A stretch of DNA of 64,000 nt from Erodium maritimum. Its lineage: Eukaryota > Streptophyta > Magnoliopsida > Geraniales > Geraniaceae. The stretch spans positions 55,294,012 through 55,358,011 of the forward strand of contig OY997590.1 in the NCBI GenBank assembly GCA_963921825.1, given 5' to 3'. A program made the translations under genes and the position numbers. Under the pieces are notes generated by a model. It searched no databases. It had not been told where the DNA came from and saw only the letters and a program-made list of their open reading frames with translations. Each line of letters starts with the position of its first letter. Positions within the stretch are counted from its first letter, which is position 1. This document shows positions 10,881 through 23,511 of this stretch, one piece after another.

Positions 10881-13763
10881 TGTCACGCCCCAAATTCAGT
10901 AGAACCGAACCCGGAACGCGAACGTTTAATACAGTAAAACATTTTTAGACCTTTTAAATAAATCGATTAAAACCATAGTTTAGTTACACAAAACAATAAC
11001 TTGTAACTCAAAAGTACGTCCCACAAGTGGACAAAATACAAGGTATACGTCACTAGACTCAAAACGGAAACCCGGACTCCCGCTCCTAGCTCTTCAAGCT
11101 TCGAGAGCTCACCTAGTCCATCCCGCGACCAGTACCTGTAGGAAAAGCAGCTAGGGGTGAGCGTTCGCTCATCACCACGGATAACAGACTGACTACGGCA
11201 TACTTAGCAGATAATGCCGGTAAGACCAACAACAAACCCAACACCGGGGACTACCATTCCCCAACTCAAGTAACCCGACTAACACACGACTACTACTTTC
11301 CTCAACCGACTCAACACTCGGACCCGTAATGTAGACCCGACACAACGATTGACGACTTCCTCCAAAGACACGACAGATAACCACGCAACACCCAAGATCA
11401 CTAAGGATCGCACACCAAACAAGATCACAAAGGATCGCACTCCAACTGCTCAGTAACCCCCACGCCCTTTACTGATCACTGTCAGGCCAGGCGGTCGACC
11501 TGTCGCACTTTTCCCGATACAAAGTCGGATCAGGCCGTCGACCTGTTACCCCAACCCACGCACGCGCGGCCAGGACCCCTTTCCTCACGGGCGGGCCCCC
11601 TACCCCGTCTGAACATGCAGACGTGTGCGATCACAAGACCCCCGTTATTATGAAGCGGGCCCCCAACCTCAGGTAACCACAATCACAATCACAAACAAAG
11701 TACAACAAACAGCAAAAACACCGGTTTGACACTCCACAGGCACTCATGGCCACCCAAGACGCCAACGGTAAAACACAGGTTCAACAACCCCACGGGCACT
11801 CAAGGCCACCCAAAACACCAACGGTAGAACACGGGTTCAACAACCCCACGGGCACTCAAGGCCACCCAAAACACCAACGGTAGAACACGGGTTCTACAAC
11901 CCCACGGGCACTCATGGCCACCCAAGACACCAAAAGTAAAGACACGAGTTCAACAACCCCATGGGCACTCATGGCAACCCAAGACACCAACAGTAAAGAC
12001 ACGGGCTCTCATGGCCACCCAAGACACAGCAGTAAAATACGAGCTCTCATGGCCACCCAAGACACGAACATTAAAGTACGGGCTCTCATGGCCACCCAAG
12101 AGACAAATTAAACAATCAACCTCCGGGCATAACCAAATGCCTCCAGTAATTCTAATATCGAAAGTTCACTGCTTCTACGACCTTACTAAGTGTCACATGC
12201 ATTTATATTGTTCGATACGTTCCCGTATCATACGACACCACCCGGTGTCGCCTGCCTTTCTAATATTCGATAAACTTACTTAACCCACGACACCCCGGTG
12301 TCACATGCATTTCTACTGTTAACTTTCCCTAATCAGGGACGAGATCCGGCTACTTTTCCCTACCTCGTATGCTTTCTCCAAAAGCGCACAAACAAGCTTT
12401 GGCGTGATCTCGATCACTCGCCTAGCTTTCCCTTTCCTCTGTCGGTGGCACGATCTAATAAGACACAATTTTAAATACTTTTAAGTTCGCAGACAAAAAC
12501 TGAAATTTAATAAACTTGACGCCCGAATGTAACCCCGACAATGTCGATCACTCCCAAACTTCCCAATTACTCGACATTGTCGTTAATGGACCCGGAAAAG
12601 CCCGATTTGCCCGACATGGCGAATCTGCCGGGTTTTGAAAACGCCCTTCCGGGGCTCCGAAAATTCCTGTTTTCGTTTCTACGGTCTTAGAATAATTCAA
12701 GGGTTCCTATGCACTCGAAGGAATCAATTTCCGAAATCCGAGTCATTTAATTTGCGTTTAAAGTTTCTAAACCCGTCAATTACAACTTTCACAATTTAAA
12801 TCCAAATTTCGATCTGGGTGTGGATTAACGACTTGGGGATCGTCCTAAACCACCCGAACACGAAAACACGAGACCCGAGCATGTGGGCCCCACACGGCCA
12901 TAATGGGAAAATTTCCTTTTTCGCCCCAAAACGTTCCTAACGAACCCAACACCTCGACTCATCCATATTTAACCCATTTAAACACAAACCCTAACTTTTA
13001 AACGTACCAAAACAAAAATCGGTTAGGTGCTCACCGTAGAGAATGATGACGGGAACTCGATTCTTCGATCGTTGAGACGATCCGTTGGTTGGATCGTCGG
13101 GAAATCCCAAAACTCCAACCCTTTCCTTCTCTTTTCTCCCTTTTCTCCTTCTCTTTCCTCTCTCCACTTTCTCTCTCTAAAACTCACCCATTTCTATTTG
13201 TGTGGCCGAACACTACACAATTCCTCCTTTTGTTTTTGTTCAAAGAGAATAACTAACCATTAATTACAAAACTAACACCAAAGTCTCATCTTTTGTTTTG
13301 TCCAATAAACCTAACACCACCACATTGGTGACATGTGGCAAGGGGGTCTCATCCCTTTTCGGAAAATATCTTCTAGATATTTTTCAGTCATATTCGTGAA
13401 ATTCGGCCGTCTGGGCCCCGAACGGGCACTTTTTCCAAGAAATTACGAAACTTCACGGGCTACAAGGAAACGGCTCAACTAAGATCGCTGTGACGACGGC
13501 TAAGCTTTTTGGATCCAAAACGGACCTCGAATGGACCAAAACGTCGCTCGGTTGACTTTTCCAGTAAAAAGTCAACATTTCCCAAATTGGACAGAAAGTT
13601 GCCCTGAGTCCCCCGGATCTCACTTTGGTCGATATCGGGGTCAAATCAAGTCCGGTATGACCCTCGGGGTCAAATTTTGGTTCATTTAAGTGTCTGTCCA
13701 AAAAATTTAAATTTTCCTGTTTTTCGGCGATTTGACTGGCGTTGACCGGGAGTGGTTCTTACA
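10881..13763 (-). mobile_element. 5' LTR (~2.9 kb) of a Tekay/Del-like Ty3 element, minus strand
   Basis: The LTR is bounded on the minus strand by TGTAAGAACC (13763) and GGGGCGTGACA (10881), giving TGT...ACA ends next to the primer site. It contains five to six copies of a ~58 bp tandem unit (11740-12110; word CTCATGGCCACCCAAGACAC) and a TCTC-rich stretch (13120-13175). No partner LTR is in the window, so the element is truncated on its 3' side, and I saw no target duplication. The outer boundary at 13763 rests only on the TG rule. Confidence 0.55.
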
Positions 13764-15984
13764 AAACATATAAGAGAAAACTCTCGCAGGACCCAAAGGG
13801 GATGTGCAGAGGAGATGGTGGATAGAGAAGAGAGGAAGAACCTTGACATAAGCCATGACAATTGCCATAGCCATAGCCATAGTGTTGCGTACGACGGTAG
13901 AGCTTTCAAAACCCTAGTAGAGCAATTTTTTGTATTCACTTGTTTTAATAATATTGTTGTTTTAGCACTTTCGTATTTCATAATGAATTAAAACTAAAAT
14001 TAATTTATTTTGGTCTATTTAAATTATTGATATATGTGTTTTGAACTGAAATCATAATATATTAACAGTGTATCAAAAATATGGTGAGTCACAGAAGAAT
14101 CGCTCAACACAAGATTTAATCTCAAGAGATAGACAAATACGACAGACACACTAAATCTAACGTGGAAAGGACTAACAAAAATAAAATGCAGATTCTTATT
14201 GAAAGCTGATAGAGCGTATAGATCATGAAACTTAAAGGTAGATGCCAGGGGTAGTTGTGATAGCAGAATGAACCATTGGTACATCTGCTAGAGATTGAGA
14301 GTATGTGCTAGACCGATTCGATTCCAAAAGAATGTTAGCGCATGGTAGGACGAAATCTACCACCCCGAAGAGTCAGCGGACGTCGTCCTCCCCCGGATGG
14401 ATAGTGAGGCCTTCTGAAACGTCCGGGGGATAGCTCCCGAGCTAGTAGAGGATAATGTTGTCGGTACTTGGTGGAACAATTGTCTCCTAATGACTAGGGA
14501 GGGGTAATCAATCGCACAACTGTCAATTGCCTTACGACCCCAGCTACGCCGATACATCAAAACAGGTATGTGAGCCTTGTTAACATATATATCTAGATAC
14601 ACATTACAAAACTTCATCATGCATAACCAATTTCACTTACGCTAGTATCCATGGTGAAACAAAATCGTGATGGATGATCTTCCACTCTTCCGCCTTTCTT
14701 CACAATTGAGATAGTGACTCCACTACACTTACGTCCACACGTATTATTCATTAGGCGAGGCGTAAGGGTGTAACCCCCGTTCTCCTACCGTTTTTCCAAC
14801 TTTTCCCAAAGCCGATAATCTTGGTTCCCTTAAAATCCATAACTGGCCTTCCTCTTTGGCTCATCAGTGCTAAGAAGGCGGGGGAGATTCCACCGTTCCA
14901 ATTGCCTTCAGCCTGTCACATAAGAGGGATCCCTCTAATAGGATATGTCTGTATGTGGTGGTGATGGCGCAAGGGCACCCATGTGGCTGACGGGATATAT
15001 GTTGATTTGATGGACTGAGCCTACGACATCTTCATTCCTCTACGTCATGTCCCCTTGGTCGAGGGCCATCTCGTTTCCCAAGTTGGACCCAAGAGGGAAA
15101 CACGTGAACCATTTCGCTATTAAAAAGGTCAAATCCCGGAGATCCATGTTCGGCCTGAGTTCCGCCAACTTCACTAGAGACGAAATGTCCACAAATCCCC
15201 CGCGCGGACCTGCGCCCGCTCTCGAGCCGTCAAAAATAAATAAACCCACCAATTCGTATCTTAATGATCGACTCGGGACATCCGGTTGGTTCCATATGTC
15301 CCTAAACCAATGGACCATTGCGAGCCAATAGAATGCTCCTGGTGGGGAGACCCTTGTTGCCAGAGAAAACTAAGTCAGTTCCTCTTGACCACCCTCGCCT
15401 ATCCTTGATGCCCCTCGGTTCCCTCCCAGTTTCTTGTGGTTCGAACCGTCAAGGGTAGAGGCCGAGCATCTGCCTTCTCTCTAGCCTTCCTCACGATTAT
15501 GTCGACGACACCATTAATCCTAAAGCCAGTTGCATGCATCCTTGGGGGGAAAATGATCCCCCATTCGACTCCTTAATCACCATGGATTTTCTCCTCTCGA
15601 GGTCCCTAGGGACGACTACCTGCTGCCCCTTAATATTTGCTTGCCCCGTCCCTCCGACTCCAACTGCTCCCGCAGGAAATGTTGGATGTCCATAAACTGG
15701 TCCATCCCGTCTGCTCCCATCGTCACCGTCGACGACTCGTCAAAGAGGAGCTCCATGCCCACCTCCAAGTTTCGCATTTAGTCGTCTCCCTTGGTTGAGG
15801 ACAACTTCTCGTGAGCCAACTCCTACCAGTGACCTTCAGAAGGCCTCGCCCTCCTACTGGCCTCGCTTCGTCAGAGAGACTTCTTGTCAATAACTTCCGA
15901 TTTTCATCGTTGTCGCCCCATGTGGCTACAAAAACCTTGGGGTGATCACTTAGTAATTTAGCTACATTGGTATAAATAATATTT
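13764..15984. other. Unresolved decayed sequence, GC-rich between ~14340 and 15930
   Basis: No intact gene is seen. The GC-rich part has scattered minus-strand open frames (14620-14357, 15318-15040), interrupted by stops in every frame. The composition is like that of the ORF1-only LINE relics elsewhere in the window. I could not recognise a DUF4283, RRM, zinc-knuckle or RT motif, so the identity stays open. The AT-rich shoulders hold nothing I can name. Confidence 0.3.
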
Positions 15985-17096
15985 GGGTTAAATACATTAT
16001 GGTATCCTTATGGTCGGTCCATGGACCTTTTGGTACCCTTATGTTTGTTTAACACATTTTGAAACCCTTATGTTCGGTCCAAGAACGGTTTGAGCATATT
16101 CCGTTAAAAAACTAACGGAATATTTTATTCCGTAAATCATGTGACACCATTTATAATTAAGTGAAAGTGAAATGACGATTTTATCCTTATCCATTTTAGC
16201 CTTATGACTTTAAAAAAGAGAAAGTAACATACTACTCTCATTTAAAGACAAAAAGAACTACAAAAAAATTATATTTAAGATATAATAATAATATAGTAAT
16301 AAAATAATAGTAAAATAATTAAAATTAATCAAAACCTAATATAATCTACAACTACTCTCGTACACTCATCTTAAACTTTCATATACAGATCCTGAAAGCT
16401 CGAGGAAGAACACGACCAGATCTTGAACGCTCTAGGTCCTAATTCGCGGCGGGGACGACTTCCTTATCCATGCTTCTTCTCTGGCGGTGGCGGCTTCCTT
16501 CTCCAAAAAGGTATGGTTCTATTCCACCCAGTTCGAGCAAACGGAGAGCTCGCCGGTTCCATTCCACCTGTTTCCATTCTATGTCTAGGGGTGACTCAGA
16601 GCTCGCCGTCCACGACTGATGCGTACCTCGTCGTCCACGACTAACGCGTACCTCACCGTCCACGGATTACTCGTCCTCGCCGCCGCCCGAGCTAGATCTA
16701 CACAAGTTTCATCTTGCGAACCTCCATCTTCTAGACCTTTCTCCCTAAAACTTGATTTTACGATAGCTACTACAATGATCGGCGTCCAAATGACAAAGTT
16801 TGGGGATTTTGGAGATTTAAGGTTCGAGGTTTGAAGTATTTTGGGGTTTGATTGAAGGTTTGAATATCGATTTTGATTAAGGGTTTGATAAAATGGTCTT
16901 CTAACTCATAAGGGTATTTCATTTGGAGTATAAAAGAACAAAATGCTCATTTAACTTTTCTCCATTAGTTTTTTTAATCATAAATACTCAAAACGTCCGT
17001 GTACCGAATATAAGAGTACCAAAATGTATTAAACAAATATACGGATACCAAAAAATCGGTGAACCGAACATAAAGATACTATAATTGATTTAATCT
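15985..17096. mobile_element. Non-autonomous Mutator-like element with long imperfect TIRs
   Basis: The ends are inverted repeats of about 130 bp. The left starts GGGTTAAATACATTATGGTA; the reverse complement of the right starts AGATTAAATCAATTATAGTA, and the match continues through the repeated TCGGT...TTTTGGTA words. Flanking 9-mers ATAATATTT (15976-15984) and ATGATACTT (17097-17105) agree at 7 of 9 positions, as expected for an old 9 bp target duplication. There is no transposase. The centre (about 16380-16850) is distinctly GC-richer than the arms, with open frames on both strands. Confidence 0.65.
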
Positions 17097-17226
17097 ATGA
17101 TACTTTTGTCTTTATGATAATTAATCAATATATATTGATTATTGACTTATTAATTAGACGAAGAAAAATCAATTGAAATCAATACATATCATATTTTTGA
17201 CATTTAAAATATATTGGACAAGTTAA

Positions 17227-20200
17227 GAGAATGTTAGCTGGGGACTTTAATGCTATTTTGGAAGCTTCAGAAAAATCTGGTTCTCAGTGTTCACAAGCAA
17301 GTATTAGAGATTTCAGAGGGCTACTTGCAAATTTGGGGCTGGTGGATATTCAAATGTCAGGGGGAAAGTATACCTGGTTCAATAATAGATCAAGTGCCTC
17401 TAGGCTGGACAGATTCCTTCTCAGGCCTCAGTTACTTACACACTTTGGTAATCTTACTCAGTCATGTCTTCCCAGAGGGATATCAGATCACAAACCAGTA
17501 CTTTTAAGCAATCCAGTGGTTGATTGGGGTGCTAGGTCATTTGAATTCATCAATGCCTGGGTGAAGCATCCACATTTCCTTTCTGATACAAAAAAAAATT
17601 TGGGAGTCATTGGTGGTTTATGGATCTCCTGCCTACAGATTGTGGTTCAAATTAAAAGCCTTGAGAAGCTACTATAAAGGCTGGAACATTAATACTTTTG
17701 GTTGCCTGGAAAAGGAGATAGAGGATTTAAGGCTTGAGATCAATAAGTGGGATGGCTTGTCTGAAACTAGAGAACTTCTACCTTCTGAGTTCTCAATTAG
17801 AGCCCTGTGTCAGGCTATGTTGATTCAGAAATTAAAATTACTAGCCAAGCTGTGGTGTCAAAAGGCAAGACTCAAGTGGTCAAAAGAGGGGGACAGGAGT
17901 TCCAAATTTTTTCATCTTATAGCCAATTACAACTACACTAGAAGGAAGATCAGTGTGATTCAGGAAGGTGGAAGAGCTTATCAGTTACAATCAGAGATTA
18001 AGGAATTGGCTGTGACTCACTTTGCTAAAAGGTTTAAAAAAGGGGTGGAGGTAAGCATTAATTTATCTTCTCTACCTTTCAACTCCTTATCACAGATGCA
18101 AGCAAACAATCTAGAGACCCCTTTTCAAGAAGATGAGGTTTTTGATGCCATCAAAGCCTGCAATGGTGAAAAATCCCCTGGTCCAGATGGATTCTCATTA
18201 AGGTTTTACCAAGTTTGTTGGAAGATAATTAAAGAAGACATTATGCAGCTAGTAAATCACTTCCATGCTGGGGGACAGTTAGGGAAAGGATTAAATTCCT
18301 CTTTCATTACCTTAATTCCAAAGAACAATACTCCTCAAGGTTGGGAGGAATATAGGCCAATTAGTCTCATACACAGCTCCTACAAGATCATCTCTAAAAT
18401 TCTGGCTGCAAGATTAAAACCACATATGGATCACTTAGTACATGATGTTCAGACTGGGTTTATTGCTGGTAGGCAAATTTTGGATGGGATCCTAATTGCC
18501 TCAGAACTCATTCATTCTATAAAACAGACTGGTCAGGAGGTTATTATATTGAAGATAGACTTTGAGAAAGCTTATGATCACATTGATTGGGAAGCATTAT
18601 TTTCTCTTCTTGGCATTATGGGTTTTGGCACTGTTTGGAGAGCTTGGATTGCAGAATGTGTCAATGCTTGGTCTTCTGTACTTATTAATGGATCTCCATC
18701 TGGGGATTTTCATCTGGAAAGAGGTCTAAGACAAGGATGCTCACTCTCTCCCTTGTTATTTGCATTGATAGCTGAAAGTTTCCATCAATTAATGATCAAA
18801 GGGATTTCTGAAGGGATGTTTGCAGGGGTAAAGTGTAGTGAAAATGGGCCTGAGATCTCACATCTTCAGTTTGTTGATGATACATTCATCTTTATAAAGG
18901 CTGGGAGACAAGAAGCAATCACTCTGAAGCATACATTAAAATGTCTCCAACAGGCAACTGGTTTGAGAATCAACTTCCAAAAATCAAAGGTGCTAGTTTT
19001 GAATCCAAATATTGTGACAGAGGAGGAGATTACTTTGTTATTGGGGTGCAGTTCAATGCAACTACCTTTTGAGTATTTAGGATTCCAACTGGGAGCCAAT
19101 CCAAGGAGGAAAAAAACATGGGAACCTGTGATTAGGAAATTTAAGGCAAAGCTCAATTTGTGGCAAAACAAAGCCAAGTCTTTTGGAGGCAGAATCACAT
19201 TAATCAAATCCTCATTGAGTTCCTTACCACTGTTTTATATGTCCCTTTACAAGGCTCCAAAAGGAGTTATTCAGGAGATGGAGAAATGGCAAAAAAGATT
19301 TCTGTGGAATGGAAATTTAACAAGGAAAGGCTTACACAAAGTGAGATGGGGACTTGTCTGCAAGCCTAAGATCTGTGGAGGTTTGGGGATTAAAAGCTTG
19401 AAGATTATGAACATGGCATTATTGGCAAAGTTGTGGTGGAGGTTTGCTCTTGAAACAGATTCCTTGTGGAAAAAACTACTTTGTGCAAAATATGATTGGG
19501 ATTTGAAGTCTTGGGATTTATCAAAATTCTTCCTAAGTAATGGTCAAGGTTTTCTCAGGCATATACAAGCATTATTAAATACACCTAAATTTGCCAGTGC
19601 ATTTGGGGCTGATGGTTTGCAATGGACAGTGGTATCAGGGAGATCTATCTATTTTTGGGAGGATCTGTGGCTAGCTGAGGTGCCATTAAAATTTTTGTTT
19701 CAAAGGTTATATCATTTGAGCTTACAGAAAAAGGAGAGGATAGCTCAATGCTGGTCAGAACAAGACTGGATTCTCTTGTTTAGAAGAGACCTAAGAGGAT
19801 GGGAACTAGATCAACTGGGTTTATTGTCACAACTATTGAATGATTTTCCCAGATTATCTGAAGGTGAGGACATAGTGAAGTGGAAGATAGACAAGAAGGG
19901 ATTTTCAGTACAGAAGATGTACAAGTGGTTGGATGAGGAGCATAACCATAATTTGAACTGGTCTACTTTACTTTGGGCTCCTATTTTACCTCTTAAATTG
20001 GCAGCTTTCACCTAGCTAATGTGTATGCAAGCCATCCCTACAAAATGTTTTTTGTTGAGCAGAGGGATTTATCATAATAATATCTGGCGTGTGTTCTGTC
20101 AAGAGGAGCCAGAGGAGATTGATCACTTATTTATAGGTTGTCCTGTGGCATGGAATATCTGGTGTTTATGTTTGGATTGGTGGGGTGTGAAATCAGCTTG

Positions 20201-21359
20201 TTGTGGAACTATTAAAGACTGGCTTTTGGCATGGAACTTATTAGGGAATGGGAAGAAGAACTCACACTGGAGTATGATTTTTTCCATAGTGATTTGGAGA
20301 ATTTGGTTATGCAGAAACAAGCTATTATTTCATCAAACTTTTGATCATCCAACACTGGTGTTACAAAGAATACAAAGTGATTCTTATCATTTACTTTGGG
20401 CAAGATTTAAAGGGGAACATTCTTTTTCCTTTCTCTCCTGGATCTCAAAGCCTCATTATTGTGGAAGAAAGGGTGTGGAACAGCAGCAACAATTGGGGAT
20501 TGGTGTTTGATTGTATTGTTGTGACATTGGGGGGTGTTCTGGGAAGGGCTGGGAGGGATGGGGAGAGAATTATGAGCTTAGTAATAGACATTTGGGTGGT
20601 AACTGTGTTGTGCTATTTTGAGGGTGGTAGTTCTTTTAATTGTTAATTGTTAGGTTGGTGTGAGGGTAGATTTTCAGTTTTCTAGGATGAGTGTCTTGGT
20701 GAGGTACTTGTGTTTTGGTTCTTTTTGTTGTCTTGACAGATTTTGTTAGACTGAAGACAAGGCTGGTTTACAACATTTTGACTTGAAGATTTTACTGATT
20801 TCTTCTGAAGAAGACCTGAAGTTTTGAAGGAGTGGGAACATCATTTTATTGGGGGATCAAGTTGTACTGGTGTCATTCCTGGGGTTCATGTGGGATACTT
20901 TCCTCTCTGCTGATTTGTTGCCTCAGTATAACTACTCATTTTTGGGGTTCTACTGCATAATTTAGGAGGACAAAAATTATTAGTTAAAAGGGGTTTGTTG
21001 ACTTTGGTGTTGTACCGGAAAGGGGGGAGATTTGGGATAGTTAACATTTTCTCTTTGCTGAGTTTTTTACTGCATAATTTTAGGAGGAGGAAAATGTTAG
21101 ATAGTTGGGTTTGGTTTACAGTTTCTGATTTTCAGAATTGGGATGGATTAGTTTGGGTGGTTTTAATTATGAGGGAATGGTTTAATTTTGGAAGATTTGA
21201 AAAATGGTTGGATTACTTAGGGTGCAAGTCACAGGTTGTAAACACAAGTAATGTGTTAGGTTTTTGTTGATGTAATTTGAGGGCTAAGCCCTTGTCCTAG
21301 CCTTTCAATTCGAAAGCTGGGATTCTTAATACCAAAAAATTTGCTGATCAAAAAAAAAA
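17227..21359 (+). mobile_element. 5'-truncated L1-type LINE
   Basis: It begins inside the endonuclease domain at the GDFNA motif, runs through RT and zf-RVT, then has an ~840 bp 3' untranslated region ending TTTGCTGATCAAAAAAAAAA (A-tail 21350-21359). The tail matches that of the LINE at 25621-32833 on the opposite strand, so both belong to one family. 5' truncation is normal for target-primed insertion. I could not identify a convincing target duplication. Confidence 0.88.
17231..20510 (+). pseudogene. LINE ORF2 (endonuclease C-terminal part, reverse transcriptase, zf-RVT), broken
   Basis: The first frame (17231-17677) carries the end of the APE-type endonuclease: GDFNAIL, a WFNNRSSASRLDR segment and SDHKPVLL. 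A run of eight or nine A at 17590 shifts the frame. The main frame (to 20015) has the RT core with SPGPDGF, LIPK, RPISL, GRQILDG, FEKAYDHI, RQGCSLSP, and the catalytic box as FVDD instead of FADD, both aspartates kept. It ends at TAG (20013-20015), where the sister LINE has Trp. Translation resumes to 20510 with a Cys/His zf-RVT domain. A single-base stop and a homopolymer frameshift therefore inactivate an otherwise well-preserved ORF2. Confidence 0.9.
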
Positions 21360-22620
21360 GAGAAGGTATTGTATATTTATACAATCTGTTAACAGTTTAG
21401 AGCAATCTGGTGGCATGATAATTTGGATCATTAATGGGATAAGCATGATTATTCCTTGACCATGTCAAGTGTTGGAAGGAAGGAGGTAGAAGATTGTTTT
21501 GTCATTGGGGTTATAATACTCATATGGAGGTTACTGCAAACACCACCATTGTTGCTGCTGCTGAAGGTGAAGCAACAACTCTTCCACTCCCATCTCTATC
21601 ATTCAACACTAGCTAATATCTTACCAACTACTGTTAACGTACATATTCTTGTGTGATCGCGAGGGAAGTATAATATTTCAAACAACTCACTATATATTTA
21701 TATATAGAGTATCTTTAGTTTTGTAAATCTCGATATCCCCGAAACGACGTGGTAATAATAACGATGGAGTGATATCTCCAATTCCAAGATCCAAATCAAA
21801 CTGGGACCTTTTTTTATATTCGGGTTTCCGTAATAAACAAATGAGTTTGATTGAGCAAGTTGCAACTCAAAATAAAATACAACGCTACACGTGTAACTAT
21901 TATCCTGCCACGTCTTATTTTTGCTTGGAATAAAAGGCAGCATAATTCAAGTTTTAAGGGAGGCACAATTAAAAAAGCATTTTTTTTCTTATAATAAATA
22001 CAATTTTGTGAAATTCATACCCAAAACAGTACTTTTATACAAACAATAAAAAAATAAATAATCATTATTACGCAACAATTTGTGAGTGACCAGAAACGCT
22101 GCACATTCTACTCTCATACAATCCTCAAAACGATAAATCTGATATTTAGGATCATCCCGCCACGTCACGGTGAAACAGATTCATCAATTGTTCGCGTACG
22201 GACATAAATGACGTGTCAGCATCCAATTCGATGACGACCTGTCCAGAAAAGCAAGTTCCGGGGGACGCACCCGGATTTGTCATGTGAGCTGTTTCAGTTC
22301 AGTTAAGTTTCTGTTTTGGGATCCCACTTTCCGGTCTTACGTTTGTATTGAAACTCTACCACAATTAGCAGGTAAAGCAGTTAGGCCCTGATTGGGTTTT
22401 ATTTGACCGTTGCATACATTGTGGTCAAAGCCCAACATAAGGCTCATGGTTTCGCTGTGCTGAAAATGGTGAGCTAAAGGAGGAAATGAAATCCATTCGA
22501 TAGAAATGAGAATCAAGACAGCTGAAAAAACCCTTACTTGATCTCATTTTGCATCTTATTTTCGCGGCCGTGATTGAGATTAGGGTTAATTACATTTTGT
22601 ATCTTTTTTCTATTCCATAA
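21360..22620. other. Intergenic, AT-rich; nothing recognised
   Basis: No long open frame, tRNA, or terminal-repeat pair was found. The segment carries short (AT)n runs and ordinary AT-rich spacer. Confidence 0.4.
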
Positions 22621-22947
22621 TGTTATAATATAATTATGATTGGGCCTTCAACTATCAGCTTAAGCTTTTAGTTGAGTTGGTCCTCTAATATGGTATCAGA
22701 GTTTGACACCTCACGGACCCGGATTCAAACCCCACTCTCTACAAAGAATTTCATTTCTTCTCTATTTATCAAATTTTCCCGAAAAGGGGCAACCCTTATC
22801 ACTCTTCTCAATGGGCTTATCTCCTCTTCTAAATAATTCACCCCAAACCCGTAAACGAGCTTGTCCGTGAGAGCGCGTGTTAGAATATAACTATGATTGG
22901 GCCTTCAACTGTCAGCTTAAGCTTTTAGTTTAGTTGGTCCTCTAATA
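22621..22947 (+). mobile_element. Complete TRIM (terminal-repeat retrotransposon in miniature), 327 bp
   Basis: Two 70 bp direct terminal repeats (22621-22690 and 22878-22947) start TGTTA and end CTCTAATA; I count four differences between them. The primer site TGGTATCAGAG starts directly after the first repeat (22691). The interior is under 200 bp and codes for nothing. The 5 bp target duplication CATAA flanks both sides (22616-22620, 22948-22952). All TRIM hallmarks are present, and it depends on enzymes of other LTR retrotransposons. Confidence 0.9.
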
Positions 22948-22952
22948 CATAA

Positions 22953-23496
22953 GATAAAGTTAATTAAGAACTTGAGCAAAAACCACATCTACAGACTACT
23001 CATCACCATAAAATATGAGAACATTTCTTACTGGCCAAAGTTGTCACACATAGGCTTTTAATATATTGCCAATCTTTTCTGAGTTTTGAAGGCATTGTTT
23101 CACATCAACATGACTAATCTATGTTAAACCCCATTAGCATGTAATGACACTCCAAATTTCTCAAAATTTTCTACAATGGAAAAGAATATGAACTCCATTT
23201 TTAAAGTCCTAAGAGCTAAGATCGACAAAGGAGTTGCTAAAAGATGAATTGCATTTCTCTAGCTTCAAGAAAGCATCTGAAAGGGATTTCCTCAAAGTAA
23301 GTTAGTTAACAAAAATATGTAAATTTAGGAAGATTCTAAACTACCATCTGAACCACAACCATCACTTGAATTAAAATCAGACCCAAACATTCATATCAAG
23401 CCTAGCTTTTGAATTATCAGTAACATCTAAATTCCCATTGTTGAACCCAATTTCCCCTTTTATCATTTGCATTTAAATTCCCATTAAACCAAATAA
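22953..23496. other. Intergenic, AT-rich; nothing recognised
   Basis: No open frame or repeat structure stands out between the TRIM and the next LINE-like insertion. Confidence 0.4.
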
Positions 23497-23511
23497 TCAT
23501 TACATCTTGTT

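Noticed and set aside
22691..22701. Primer site of a large LTR retrotransposon
   Set aside because: The 70 bp repeats on either side, only 327 bp in total, show it belongs to a TRIM.
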